Positions 27,287-35,257 of a DNA stretch of 64,000 nucleotides are shown here, piece by piece. The DNA is from Labrenzia sp. OB1 (GTDB lineage Bacteria; Pseudomonadota; Alphaproteobacteria; Rhizobiales; Stappiaceae). Numbering within the stretch: position 1 is the first letter of the stretch; every line of letters begins with the position of its first letter. Position numbers and translations under genes: made by a program. Location: the NCBI RefSeq assembly GCF_001624695.1, contig NZ_JSEP01000005.1:234001-298000 (forward strand), written 5' to 3'. The notes under the pieces were generated by a model that saw only the letters and a list, made by a program, of their open reading frames with translations, made no database searches and was not told the origin of the DNA.

Positions 27287-27893
27287 GTGCGCCCTCACTG
27301 TTAACCCCAGTGCCACCGTGGCTTGAAGCGTCCGGTTCCGTTCGGGTCGCATTCCTTCAAGAATGCGGCTCGGCGAACCCTGGCTTTCCCGCCCCGGCTC
27401 TGTTGTTGTATTTACTGCGCCGGTCCGTGAAAACCAACCGTCGCAATGACACAGCGGTATTCCCGCTGTCGAAACTTTCCGTCTCGCCGCTTCGCAAATC
27501 CTCCCCGGATTCGCAGAATGGTCAGCCTGTCCGCTGCTCCTGGCCCGGTATCGTCAATCGCCGGTAGGTCCGCAGTAAATGGGACAGTATCGCTGTCCTA
27601 TTACAGGCGGCGCGACCATGACAGATTTCTCAGTCAGGAGCAAGAGCGTTTCTTGTAGCAGGTATTATAATTGTTTCGCGCAAAAAGTGCCATTCGTCTT
27701 GAATTGTCGAATCCGGAGCTTTTTGAGTAAGAATGTTGCGTCTCTTAAAGATTTCTTAGTGCGGCTCGCAAAAGAGTAACACGCGTTTGATTTCCTATTT
27801 ATCGTCAAGACGTTCATTTACCTTCTGTAGCCGGGCCGCTTTTCGGGTGGCACGGTTGATACAGGATCCGAGGAACGACCAGAGGAGAACAAG
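27287..27893. other. Divergent region between gltB and the bufferin operon
   Basis: 607 bp without a convincing gene. It should hold the gltB promoter (minus strand) and the bufferin promoter (plus strand). Inverted repeats seen: 27348-27367 (CGCATTC/GAATGCG), 27451-27469 (ACAGCGG/CCGCTGT), 27582-27598 (GGACAG/CTGTCC). The part from about 27640 to 27830 is clearly more AT-rich than the rest. I tried sigma-54 and ECF-type patterns before bufA and found no match with proper spacing. Confidence 0.6.
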
Positions 27894-28193
27894 ATGAAGC
27901 ATAAAGCGATGTCCGCGGCGATTGTCGCCGGTGCCGTTGCGACCGCGGTTGCCGGTCTTTCGTCCACCGTGCCGGCTCACGCGCAGGCCAAGGAGAAATG
28001 TTACGGCGTTTCTCTCAAAGGCCAGAACGACTGCAAGGCCGGTGCAGGAACCACGTGCGCTGGAACGTCAACTGTCGACTATCAGGGCAATGCCTGGACC
28101 CTTGTGCCCAAGGGTACATGCGTTACCATGGATGTCCCCGGCGATCGTCACGGTTCCCTGACCGAACTGAATCGGGATCTGCCGAAAGCCTGA
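27894..28193 (+). CDS. bufA: Bufferin precursor (DUF2282 family), BufA1-type
   Basis: A 99-residue exported peptide after a good AGAGGAGA site. A Sec-type signal peptide spans residues 1-30 or 1-32 (MKHKAM, hydrophobic core, PAHAQA). The mature part has four cysteines (36, 47, 55, 76) in the family pattern [25 protein letters not shown] and KGTCVTM. In bufferins, described from Caulobacter, Cys residues are converted by the MNIO enzyme to thiooxazole-type groups and the product binds copper in the periplasm. The three downstream genes are exactly the expected partners. The modification is inferred from family membership. Confidence 0.93.
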   Translation: MKHKAMSAAIVAGAVATAVAGLSSTVPAHAQAKEKCYGVSLKGQNDCKAGAGTTCAGTSTVDYQGNAWTLVPKGTCVTMDVPGDRHGSLTELNRDLPKA

Positions 28194-28206
28194 TCCGGTC
28201 TTCTCG

Positions 28207-28232
28207 GGCAGACGGAGTTTCTGCCGTCTGCC
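28207..28232 (+). promoter_or_regulatory. Hairpin between precursor and modifying-enzyme genes
   Basis: Perfect 9-bp arms GGCAGACGG (28207-28215) and CCGTCTGCC (28224-28232) with an 8-nt loop, 13 bp after the bufA stop. Placement after a RiPP precursor suggests an attenuator or 3'-end protector that keeps precursor mRNA in excess over enzyme mRNA. Confidence 0.65.
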
Positions 28233-28262
28233 TGACATCTGTTTTCCGCTCTGGAGCCCGTC

Positions 28263-29159
28263 ATGATTTCCAAGGCCACGCCATACCGACAGTCCCGTGT
28301 CGATGCCGTGATCCCGGCGCGCGCCGGAGCGGGTCTCAAGCCGGAGCATATTTCAGAAATTCTGGCAGACCGTGCGGACGTCGGCTTCTTCGAGGTTCAT
28401 GCGGAGAACTATATGGGCGCGGGCGGACCGCCGCACCGCCAGCTGGAAGCAATCCGGCAGGACTATCCGCTGTCGCTTCACGGCGTGGGTCTGTCCATCG
28501 GTGGCGAGCAGGCTCTGGACAAGGCGCATCTCCAGCGCCTCGCCGAACTGAACCGGCGTTATGAGCCCGGTCTTTTCTCCGAGCATCTGGCCTGGTCGAC
28601 CCATGAAACCTCTTATTTCAACGATCTTCTGCCGGTTCCCTATGACGAAGCGGCGCTTGATCGGGTGTGCGATCACATAGATGCGGTTCAGGAGACGGTC
28701 GGTCGGCAGATGCTTCTCGAAAATCCGTCGACCTACATCTCCTTCGAACAAAGCACGATGAGCGAGCTGGACTTCCTGAAGCAGATCACGCGCCGAACCG
28801 GCTGCGGACTTCTTCTCGACGTTAATAACGTCCATGTCTCCTGTACCAACCACCAGCAGTCGGCGGCTGATTATCTCAGGGATTTTCCCCTCGAAGCAGT
28901 CGGTGAGATCCATCTCGGCGGTCATGCCCCCGACATCGATGACGCCGGCCGGCCGCTGCTGATCGATGCGCATGACCGCGAGGTCGATGCCGCTGTCTGG
29001 AACCTTTACGAGCGCGCCGTTCAAAACAACGGCCCGTTGCCGACCCTGATCGAATGGGACAACGAGGTTCCCGCCTGGCCTGTTCTTTTCTCGGAGGTCA
29101 AGGCTGCGGAGCAGATCCTTGCTCGGGCGGCGGAACCCGGCCTCAGGCGCGCGGTGTGA
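28263..29159 (+). CDS. bufB: MNIO (DUF692) peptide-modifying enzyme, BufB-type
   Basis: A multinuclear non-heme iron-dependent oxidative enzyme of 298 residues with a TIM-barrel fold, expected to modify cysteines of the BufA precursor in the cytoplasm. Family motifs seen: [56 protein letters not shown] and LIEWDNEVP. These supply the His/Asp/Glu/Asn iron ligands. The start at 28263 follows CTGGAG. It lies 69 bp after the precursor gene and 2 bp before its DUF2063 partner, the standard order of bufferin operons. Confidence 0.95.
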   Translation: MISKATPYRQSRVDAVIPARAGAGLKPEHISEILADRADVGFFEVHAENYMGAGGPPHRQLEAIRQDYPLSLHGVGLSIGGEQALDKAHLQRLAELNRRYEPGLFSEHLAWSTHETSYFNDLLPVPYDEAALDRVCDHIDAVQETVGRQMLLENPSTYISFEQSTMSELDFLKQITRRTGCGLLLDVNNVHVSCTNHQQSAADYLRDFPLEAVGEIHLGGHAPDIDDAGRPLLIDAHDREVDAAVWNLYERAVQNNGPLPTLIEWDNEVPAWPVLFSEVKAAEQILARAAEPGLRRAV

Positions 29160-29161
29160 CA

Positions 29162-29974
29162 ATGGCCGCGCCCAATTCACTTTCCGGCACAGGCAACCCG
29201 ACAGGCGCCGGAGCCGGATCCGGCTCAAGGGAGTTCAGCAAGGCTTTGCTGGATCCCGATGCCGCACCGCCATCCGGTCTTGTCGGACCGGACGGCAAGG
29301 CGGCTCCCAAACGCTTCAATGTTTACCGCAACAATGTGATCGTCAGTCTCAGCGAAGCCCTCGGGCAGAGCTTTCCGACCATTCTGTCCCTGGTCGGGGA
29401 AGACTATTTCAACGCGCTTGCACGCACCTTCGTGACGCACCACCCGCCCGAGACGCCGGTGCTTATGTGGTACGGCGACGGATTCGCCGCTTTCCTGGAG
29501 AGTTTTCCACCGCTCGCTGCCTATCCTTATCTGGCGGATGTCGCCCGGGTGGAATGGGCCTGGCTTCAGGCTTATCACGCCGCGGACGCCGCACCGCTGG
29601 ATCCGGCAGACTTGGGCGCGGTCGCGCCGGAAAAGATCGCATCGGTCAGGTTCGCGCGCCATCCCGCGGCGGCCATCGTCACCTCGAATTGGCCTGTTCT
29701 GGATCTCGTACGGGCCAACAGGTTTGCAACGGACACGGTGGTCAACATCGATCTTGACGAGCCGCAATCGGTGCTGGTCACCCGGCCGGATATGGATGTG
29801 AGTGTCTTTTTGTTGCGGCCGGGAGGCGAAGTGTTCTTAAGTGCCTTGTTCGAGGGCACCACGCTGGAGGAGGCCGCTGCCTCGGCTCTGGAAAAGACTT
29901 CGGAATTTTCATTGGCCGACTGCTTGTCGGACTGCCTTTCAAGCGGTGCATTCGCCGCTATAGAGGGATATTGA
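29162..29974 (+). CDS. bufC: MNIO partner protein (DUF2063, putative DNA-binding fold), BufC-type
   Basis: A 270-residue protein whose N-terminal half is the DUF2063 domain (EFSKALLDPDAAPP, KRFNVYRNNVIVSLSEAL, FPTILSLVGEDYFNALARTF). Despite the family name, in MNIO systems this protein is thought to bind the precursor and present it to the enzyme. The C-terminal half is a second domain found in these partners. I chose ATG 29162; a GTG at 29156 overlapping the bufB stop (GTGA) is an equally good start and would couple translation. Both are two codons apart. Confidence 0.9.
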   Translation: MAAPNSLSGTGNPTGAGAGSGSREFSKALLDPDAAPPSGLVGPDGKAAPKRFNVYRNNVIVSLSEALGQSFPTILSLVGEDYFNALARTFVTHHPPETPVLMWYGDGFAAFLESFPPLAAYPYLADVARVEWAWLQAYHAADAAPLDPADLGAVAPEKIASVRFARHPAAAIVTSNWPVLDLVRANRFATDTVVNIDLDEPQSVLVTRPDMDVSVFLLRPGGEVFLSALFEGTTLEEAAASALEKTSEFSLADCLSDCLSSGAFAAIEGY

Positions 29975-30011
29975 GCCCGGCTGGTCCGGGACGCTTTGAG
30001 AGGGGGATTTC

Positions 30012-30596
30012 ATGGGTGCGCTGATCGGTTTCTTCGTTAGATTGTACACGCTGGTGTTCGGAGCGCTGGAACGGCTGACCAATGGCTGGTTTCTGGGGCT
30101 GGCCGCCCGGTTTGTTTTCGCGGCGATCCTGTTGCAATTCTTCTGGAATTCGGCGCTGACGAAAATCGGCGGGAACATCATGAACATCTTCACGCCAACG
30201 GCGGGCGCCTATGCGCAGATGTTGCCGAAGATGATGGAACAGGTCAGCTACGATATCAGCCAGATCGCCTTTTTTCCCTATGGCCTGATGGTGCTTCTGG
30301 GTACCTGGGGGGAGTTTATCCTTCCGGCGATGGTGGTTGTCGGTCTGTTCACCCGGTTCGCCAGCTTCGGCATGATCGTCTTCATCGGCGTCATGACCTA
30401 TGTGGACGTCTATGGCCACGGGGCGGATGCCAAGACAATCGGCGGACCGTTCGACGGCGAACCCTATGCGATCATCTCGGACGACCGGCTGCTGTGGATC
30501 TTCCTGCTGCTGGTGCCGACACTCAAGGGCCCTGGCGTGGTTTCCCTGGACTGGCTGCTCGGACGCTACTACCGCCGCCGGGAAATGTACTACTAA
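30012..30596 (+). CDS. bufD: DoxX-family membrane protein of the bufferin operon, BufD-type
   Basis: A 194-residue inner-membrane protein with about four hydrophobic segments (LAARFVFAAILLQFFWN, MVLLGTWGEFILPAMVVVG, MIVFIGVMTYVDVYG, LLWIFLLLVPTLKG) and the DoxX-type loop FFPYGLMVLLGT. AGAGGGGGA precedes its start. It sits 37 bp after bufC and ends the operon. DoxX proteins accompany many bufferin loci. A role in thiol/redox chemistry or export has been suggested for the family, but none is proven here. Confidence 0.88.
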   Translation: MGALIGFFVRLYTLVFGALERLTNGWFLGLAARFVFAAILLQFFWNSALTKIGGNIMNIFTPTAGAYAQMLPKMMEQVSYDISQIAFFPYGLMVLLGTWGEFILPAMVVVGLFTRFASFGMIVFIGVMTYVDVYGHGADAKTIGGPFDGEPYAIISDDRLLWIFLLLVPTLKGPGVVSLDWLLGRYYRRREMYY

Positions 30597-30711
30597 ACCC
30601 GGCCGCTTTCCCTTGGTTCCTGTGGGCACGGAGTGTTTCGCGTCCACAGGAGCGACCGGAGCCTGAACGCGAAAGGGCGGGTACCGGCACGGAGCGAAAC
30701 CGAACAGTTCG

Positions 30712-30725
30712 GCCGGAATTCCGGC
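30712..30725. promoter_or_regulatory. Perfect 14-bp palindrome upstream of threonine aldolase
   Basis: GCCGGAATTCCGGC is self-complementary and lies 49 bp before the ATG at 30775, in the gap after the bufferin operon. It is short enough to occur by chance in this GC-rich DNA, but the position would suit an operator. Confidence 0.25.
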
Positions 30726-30774
30726 AAACGGGAAATCGGTTGCCGCCTGTGCGAACAGATGCTTAAACCGCCTC

Positions 30775-31833
30775 ATGAACTTCGCAAGCGACAATTGGGC
30801 GGGTGCGGCTCCGGCGGTGATGTCGGCTCTGACCCGCCATAACTCCGGCTTCGCGCCGGCCTATGGCACGGACCCGCTGACGGACCGTGTCTCGGAAAAA
30901 TTCAATGAAATCTTCGAGCGGGAGGTGGCCGTCTTTTTCGTGGCGACGGGTTCGGCCGCCAATTCGCTTGCGCTGGCTGCCTATGCCAGGCCCGGCGGCG
31001 TCATCTTCAGTCATAGCGATGCTCATATTCAGGTCGATGAATGCAATTGCCCGGAATTCATGACCGGAGGCGGCAAGCTGGCCGGCATTGCGGGGGCGGA
31101 TGGAAAGATCGCGCCACAAGATCTTCGCGAGGCGATGGCAGCTTATCCGGACGGGGTCGTGCATCACGGCCAGGTGGCGACGGTCTCGATCAGTCAGGCG
31201 ACGGAAAGCGGCACGATCTACACCCTGGAGGAGATTGCCGCCGTCAAGGAGGCTGCCCGCTCGCGCGGCGTGCCACTGCATATGGATGGCGCGCGCTTTG
31301 CCAACGCCCTTGTGACGCTTGGCTGCACACCGGCGGACATTACCTGGAAGGCCGGTGTCGATGTGTTGTCCTTCGGGGCGACCAAGAACGGCTGCTGGTG
31401 TGCCGAAGCCGTGGTGTTTTTCGATCCACAGGCCGCCAGCGGATTTGAATATCTGCGCAAGCGTGGCGGGCACCTGTTTTCCAAGAGCCGCTTTGTGGCC
31501 GCGCAGCTCGATGGTTACTTCCAGGACGACACATGGCTTGCGGCTGCGGGCCACGCAAATGAAATGGCAGCCAGACTGGCGGACGGAGTCCGGAACCAGG
31601 GTGGGCGAACCGCCTGGGCGGTGGAAGCCAACGAGGTGTTTCCGATATTGAAACGCAGGCAGTTCGAGGCACTGGAGGCGGCAGGCGCCATGCTCTACGA
31701 ATGGCCCGCGAAGGGCCTCTCCTCCAATATCGCTCCGGCGGAAGATGAGGTCTGCCTGCGCATGGTCACCAGTTTCGCGACCACTGAAGAAGATGTGACG
31801 ACGTTCCTGAAGGTGTTGTCGGAAACTGTCTGA
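30775..31833 (+). CDS. ltaE: Low-specificity threonine aldolase
   Basis: A PLP enzyme of 352 residues that splits threonine into glycine and acetaldehyde. It starts MNFASDNWAGAAP, shows GTDPLTDRVSEKFNEIF, the substrate/PLP region LHMDGARFANAL and the PLP lysine in LSFGATKNGCW (K204). Length is typical (about 340-350). The ribosome-binding site is weak. It follows the bufferin operon by 178 bp and is probably an independent transcript. Threonine and allo-threonine preference cannot be told from the sequence. Confidence 0.93.
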   Translation: MNFASDNWAGAAPAVMSALTRHNSGFAPAYGTDPLTDRVSEKFNEIFEREVAVFFVATGSAANSLALAAYARPGGVIFSHSDAHIQVDECNCPEFMTGGGKLAGIAGADGKIAPQDLREAMAAYPDGVVHHGQVATVSISQATESGTIYTLEEIAAVKEAARSRGVPLHMDGARFANALVTLGCTPADITWKAGVDVLSFGATKNGCWCAEAVVFFDPQAASGFEYLRKRGGHLFSKSRFVAAQLDGYFQDDTWLAAAGHANEMAARLADGVRNQGGRTAWAVEANEVFPILKRRQFEALEAAGAMLYEWPAKGLSSNIAPAEDEVCLRMVTSFATTEEDVTTFLKVLSETV

Positions 31834-31923
31834 AGGACGGTATGGGGTACATTTTGTGCCGGAAGGGCGCCCGGTTTCCCGGGCACCCCGTGTTTCGGCA
31901 CTCTTCACTTGAAGGCAGCAGCC

Positions 31924-32370
31924 CTAGTGAGCGGTGGTTTCGATCTGCTTTGCCGCACCGGAGCTGATTTCGATCTTGCGCGGTTTCATTGCTTCCGGGA
32001 TTTCCCGGATGAGATCCACATGGAGCAGTCCGTTTTCCAGGCTTGCGCCTTCGACACGAACGTGTTCGGCGATCTGGAAGCGGCGCTCGAAAGTGCGCGA
32101 CGCTATTCCGCGATAGAGAATTTCCTGTTCGGATTCGTCTTCCACCTTCTCACCCTTGATGGTGAGAACATGTTCCCTGGCTTCCACGGAAAGCTCATCA
32201 TCGGTGAAACCGGCAACCGCCATGGTGATGCGGTAGGTGTTTTCGCCGGTCCGTTCGATGTTGTAAGGCGGATAGCTTGGCGCTTCGCTGCCAGCGCTGT
32301 CCAGCATCGAGAAAAGCCGATCGAAACCGACAGTGGACCGGTAAAGGGGAGAAAAGTCTAAGTGACGCAT
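31924..32370 (-). CDS. Small heat-shock protein (Hsp20/IbpA family)
   Basis: A 148-residue ATP-independent holdase that binds unfolding proteins. The opening MRHLDFSPLYRSTVGFDRLF and the alpha-crystallin domain (about 35-130, YNIERTGENTYRITMAVAGF, RTFERRFQI, ENGLLHVDLIREIPE) match alphaproteobacterial class A Hsp20/IbpA proteins. The C-terminal IxI-like anchoring motif may be KIEIS. Its leader shows a candidate ROSE RNA thermometer and an RpoH-type promoter, so heat induction at both transcription and translation is likely. It stands alone between threonine aldolase and a divergent secreted-protein gene. Confidence 0.95.
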   Translation of the reverse strand: MRHLDFSPLYRSTVGFDRLFSMLDSAGSEAPSYPPYNIERTGENTYRITMAVAGFTDDELSVEAREHVLTIKGEKVEDESEQEILYRGIASRTFERRFQIAEHVRVEGASLENGLLHVDLIREIPEAMKPRKIEISSGAAKQIETTAH

Positions 32371-32474
32371 GTGTCTGTCCTCTCTTTGAGCAACTGATAC
32401 TTCACTGGGTATTGCGTTCCTGCGGTCCCCCGGAATGGCGGGACTGGAGCGCGCTGCAGACCCTTTTCGGCGCC
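32371..32474 (-). promoter_or_regulatory. Candidate ROSE-type RNA thermometer in the hsp20 leader
   Basis: On the minus strand the Shine-Dalgarno AGAGGA (32378-32383) is preceded, across a 7-nt loop, by TTGCT (32389-32393), the UYGCU anti-SD signature of ROSE elements that pairs with AGGA around a bulged G; an extra G-C pair closes it. Two further hairpins lie upstream (ATAC/GTAT at 32397-32412 and GTCCC/GGGAC at 32425-32444). The leader length of about 100 nt also fits. The right boundary is set from the predicted transcription start. Confidence 0.72.
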
Positions 32475-32480
32475 TGCACA

Positions 32481-32513
32481 GGAAAGGTGGTTACTGGGTT
32501 TTTTCATTTCAAG
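32481..32513 (-). promoter_or_regulatory. Candidate RpoH (sigma-32) promoter of hsp20
   Basis: Minus-strand CCTTGAAA (CTTGAAA at 32507-32513) is a perfect sigma-32 -35 element. A weaker -10, CCACCTTT, falls within 32481-32490. Transcription would start near 32474, about 100 nt before the start codon, matching the leader structure. Confidence 0.6.
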
Positions 32514-32641
32514 GGGCAGTGGGGGACGTCAGCAGAAGATGAATGCGAGATGAATGGGGCCTTCCGGTTTGGTTCAACCGGCAGGGTGCATCTTCCGGTC
32601 AACGTCAGCGACGGGCTGGCGGCAAAGACAGGAGATCAACG

Positions 32642-33055
32642 ATGTTTGCCAATGTTTCGAAATTTTCCGCCCCGATCGCCGGCGCCATTTTTCTGGTATC
32701 CGCCGGATTTATTTCTTCAGCCGTTGCCGCTCCCCAGGCCGCCGGGCTGAAGGGCCAGACGGCGCAGTCCGAGCTTGTCGTGCAGATCGATCACCGCAAG
32801 GGCGGTCACGGGCGCAAGGGTGGTCGTGGCTGGCAGGGCGGTCATGGCTGGAACCAGTATCACATGGGGCCGCGTCAGATCCGCCGCAGCCTGCGTCACC
32901 GGGGGTTTCACCGTATCCAGATCGTAAATCGCCGGGGCCCGATGTATATCGTGACCGCGAATGGCTGGCGGGGCATGCCGGTTCGGCTGGTCGTCGATTC
33001 CCGCAATGCGCACATCGTTCGCAGTCACCCGATTGCCCGTGGTTACCGCTGGTAA
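32642..33055 (+). CDS. Secreted basic Gly/His/Arg-rich protein
   Basis: A 137-residue exported protein that starts at ATG 32642 after AGGAGA. Signal peptide: residues 1-30 (MFANVSKFSAP, hydrophobic core, AVAA). The middle (about 50-75) repeats HRKGGHGRKGG and WQGGHGWNQYHMG, rich in Gly, His, Lys. The C-terminal 55 residues (RQIRRSLRHRGFHRIQIVNR, GPMYIVTANGWRGMPVRLVVD) look like a small PepSY-like fold common in short periplasmic proteins of Rhizobiales. The function is unknown; the His-rich segment could bind metal or nucleic acid. Divergent from hsp20 across 271 bp. Confidence 0.85.
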   Translation: MFANVSKFSAPIAGAIFLVSAGFISSAVAAPQAAGLKGQTAQSELVVQIDHRKGGHGRKGGRGWQGGHGWNQYHMGPRQIRRSLRHRGFHRIQIVNRRGPMYIVTANGWRGMPVRLVVDSRNAHIVRSHPIARGYRW

Positions 33056-33182
33056 CGCGGACGCCAGGCTTTTCCGCCAACTTCTTTCTGGGCCGGTGCA
33101 TGTTCAGTGCCGGCCCGAAGTCTGTTGTGAGCCCGGACGAAGCCGGGTATCAAAAGGCGTCTCCTGAGTGAACCGGATCGCC

Positions 33183-34256
33183 ATGAACCTGATAGATCTT
33201 CCAGACAATCCCGTGCCGGACGGTGCGACGACCGGATATATCGACGCACCTGACGGCGTCAGTATCCGTTTTGCGCACTGGCCTGCGGGTGGGCGGCAGC
33301 GAATGGGAACGGTGACCCTGCTGCAGGGGCGTGCGGAATACATCGAGAAATATTTCGAGATAATTTCGGAACTGCGCGAACGCGGCTTTGCGGTCGTAAC
33401 CTTCGACTGGCGCGGACAGGGCGGTTCACAACGGTTGACCGGCAATCCGAAACGCGGTCATGTTTCGCATTTCGGCAAGTTCCGGCTCGATTTGCGCACC
33501 GTGCTCAAGAACATATCTCTGGCCACCTATCCGGGCCCGCATTTCGCGCTGGCGCATTCCACCGGTGCCCTGGTGTTGTTGTCCGATTCGGAGCGGCTGC
33601 GGACAATGCTTGACCGTGCCGTGCTGATCTCGCCGCTGCTCGGCCTTCCATCCGGCGCCTTGCCTCCCAATTTGGGTGGATTTTCCCGCTCCGCGTTGAA
33701 GATCCTCAGTCTCGGGCGGCTCGGGCGTCCGGCGCATGAGACCAGGGCTCGCAAGGGTGCGGTCTTCAGCGAGCGGGTCGGATTTCCTCTTGCGCGACTG
33801 TGTTCGGCGATCGGATTGGGACGGTTGTTCCTTCCCGGAGGAAACAGCGAGATCCGTGTGCCGTTCGAGACGAACCGGCAGACCTCGGACAAAACCCGGT
33901 TCGAACGCTTCAACAAGGTGCTTGAAGCCGCGCCCGAGCTCGGTCTTGGCGCGCCGACCTTCGGCTGGCTGAATGCCGCGGCACGTACGATGCTGGCCCT
34001 GCGGAAAAGAGATGCCGGTCCGAACATGAAGCTTCCGTGCCTTATTCTGGCGGCGGGCAGCGACAGGATCGTCTCAACACCTGTTACCGAGGATTTTGTC
34101 TCTCGGACCAAGGCGGCGGCCTATCTGGAAATTCCGGGTGCCAAACATGAGCTGATGATGGAACGCGATGTGTTCCGAGATCAGTTCTGGGCGGCGTTCG
34201 ACGCTTTTGTTCCGGGGCTGGAAGCGGAGCAGGAAATGCGACGCGCCCATCTCTGA
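33183..34256 (+). CDS. Lysophospholipase-like alpha/beta hydrolase
   Basis: A 357-residue serine hydrolase of the PldB/monoglyceride-lipase type, likely cytoplasmic. The nucleophile elbow is LAHSTGA (S126), with AH in place of the common GH; the acid is in AAGSDRIVS and the base in GAKHELMMERD. An FDWRGQGGSQR block and LQGRAEYIEKY are typical of this family. I chose ATG 33183; an in-frame GTG at 33168 gives five more residues, and neither has a good ribosome-binding site. It converges on hisN with overlapping hairpin sequences. The substrate is inferred from family only. Confidence 0.88.
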   Translation: MNLIDLPDNPVPDGATTGYIDAPDGVSIRFAHWPAGGRQRMGTVTLLQGRAEYIEKYFEIISELRERGFAVVTFDWRGQGGSQRLTGNPKRGHVSHFGKFRLDLRTVLKNISLATYPGPHFALAHSTGALVLLSDSERLRTMLDRAVLISPLLGLPSGALPPNLGGFSRSALKILSLGRLGRPAHETRARKGAVFSERVGFPLARLCSAIGLGRLFLPGGNSEIRVPFETNRQTSDKTRFERFNKVLEAAPELGLGAPTFGWLNAAARTMLALRKRDAGPNMKLPCLILAAGSDRIVSTPVTEDFVSRTKAAAYLEIPGAKHELMMERDVFRDQFWAAFDAFVPGLEAEQEMRRAHL

Positions 34257-34265
34257 AGGCGCGTC
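34240..34265. terminator. Hairpin overlapping the stop of the hydrolase gene
   Basis: GACGCGCC (34240-34247) and GGCGCGTC (34258-34265) form a perfect 8-bp stem around the stop codon, in the 17-bp gap between convergent genes. It may end both transcripts, although no U-tract follows. Confidence 0.45.
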
Positions 34266-34273
34266 ACCCGGGA

Positions 34274-35077
34274 TTACGCGACCCGGGCGAGTTCCCGCAG
34301 AAGAGTGTCATGAAGACGCGGATCGCCGGAGGCGACGATCTGCCCGCCGTCCGCAGGTGAGCCGCCTGTCCAGGTCGTCACCACGCCGCCGGCACCTTCG
34401 ACAATCGGAACGAGCGCGACGATGTCATAGGCCTGCAGGCTGGATTCGATGACAGCATCTCCATGGCCGGCCGCGACCATGCAATAGGCATAGCAATCTG
34501 TTCCGTAGCGGGCGAGCTGGACAGCGTCCTCGACCCGGTCGTAGGCTGCCCGCTCCGTGTCGGTGAAGAGGGCAGGCGTTGTGGTGAAGATCGTTGCGTC
34601 CTTCAGCCGGTCACAGGGGCGGCACTCGAGTTTCCTGGAGCCGAGCGAGCCGTTGTACCAGGCAGTGTGGCAATCCCCGGCGAAGCGTTCGCCGATATAG
34701 GGCTGAGCCATCATGCCGAGGCTGGGCTTGCCGTTGGTGCGCAGGCCGATCAGCGTTCCCCAGGTCGGCAGTCCGGTGATGAAGGCGCGAGTCCCGTCGA
34801 TCGGGTCGAGTACCCAGACGTTTTCCGCGTCCAGATTTTCCGGACCATGCTCTTCACCGAGGATGCCGTGGGACGGATAGGCGCGGTTGATGAGCGTCCG
34901 CATCGCCGTTTCGCCGTTTCTGTCGGCAATGGTCACCGGGTCGAAGCCGCTGTCCCATTTGTTGTCGACTGCAAAACCCTGCCGGAAGTGCGGCATGATC
35001 GCTGCGCTGGCGGCATCCGCGAGCTGCTCCAGAAACGGGGAGAATTCACTCGAGCTGTCTGTCTGGCCCTGGGTCAT
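34274..35077 (-). CDS. hisN: Histidinol-phosphatase of the inositol-monophosphatase family (HisN)
   Basis: A Mg-dependent phosphatase of 267 residues, probably the histidinol-phosphate phosphatase of histidine synthesis. Metal and catalytic motifs: ILGEEHG, WVLDPIDGTRAF, and the C-terminal LQAYDIVALVPIVEGAGG. The substitution pattern (DPIDGTRAFI, QAYDIVAL) is that of the HisN branch rather than of SuhB. GGAAGG precedes the start. The MmgR-type small RNA lies beyond its start on the opposite strand, a neighbourhood I recall as conserved in Rhizobiales. Confidence 0.9.
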   Translation of the reverse strand: MTQGQTDSSSEFSPFLEQLADAASAAIMPHFRQGFAVDNKWDSGFDPVTIADRNGETAMRTLINRAYPSHGILGEEHGPENLDAENVWVLDPIDGTRAFITGLPTWGTLIGLRTNGKPSLGMMAQPYIGERFAGDCHTAWYNGSLGSRKLECRPCDRLKDATIFTTTPALFTDTERAAYDRVEDAVQLARYGTDCYAYCMVAAGHGDAVIESSLQAYDIVALVPIVEGAGGVVTTWTGGSPADGGQIVASGDPRLHDTLLRELARVA

Positions 35078-35225
35078 CGATACCTTCCGCGTATCAGGAG
35101 GTTGAATTTCTTCGATTTGCGAAAAAATCCGGATTGTCGCTTATATAACCGTGTTTGCTGAAAAATGAATCTCTAAAACCGGCTTTTTTGCCCAATGTTT
35201 GATCAATATCAAAGCCTTCGCGAAC

Positions 35226-35254
35226 TTGACTTTTGTGCGCTGCGGTGCGATTTT
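35226..35254 (+). promoter_or_regulatory. Candidate promoter of the MmgR-type small RNA
   Basis: TTGACT (35226-35231), 17-bp spacer, GATTTT (35249-35254), with transcription expected to start close to 35260 at the foot of the first sRNA hairpin. The -10 is weak, and other signals may contribute. Confidence 0.5.
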
Positions 35255-35257
35255 ATT

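Noticed and set aside
24032..27304. Long plus-strand open frame opposite gltB (about 1090 codons)
   Set aside because: It is the antisense shadow of gltB in GC-rich DNA. Its composition is low in hydrophobic cores and rich in Arg/Asp/His, with no family motif.
27776..27806. GTAAC/CGTC resembling an ECF sigma promoter before bufA
   Set aside because: The spacer is 22 bp instead of about 16-17.
27843..27862. TGGCAC resembling a sigma-54 -24 element before bufA
   Set aside because: The required GC at -12 is not at the right distance (TGGCAC is followed by GGTTGATACA).
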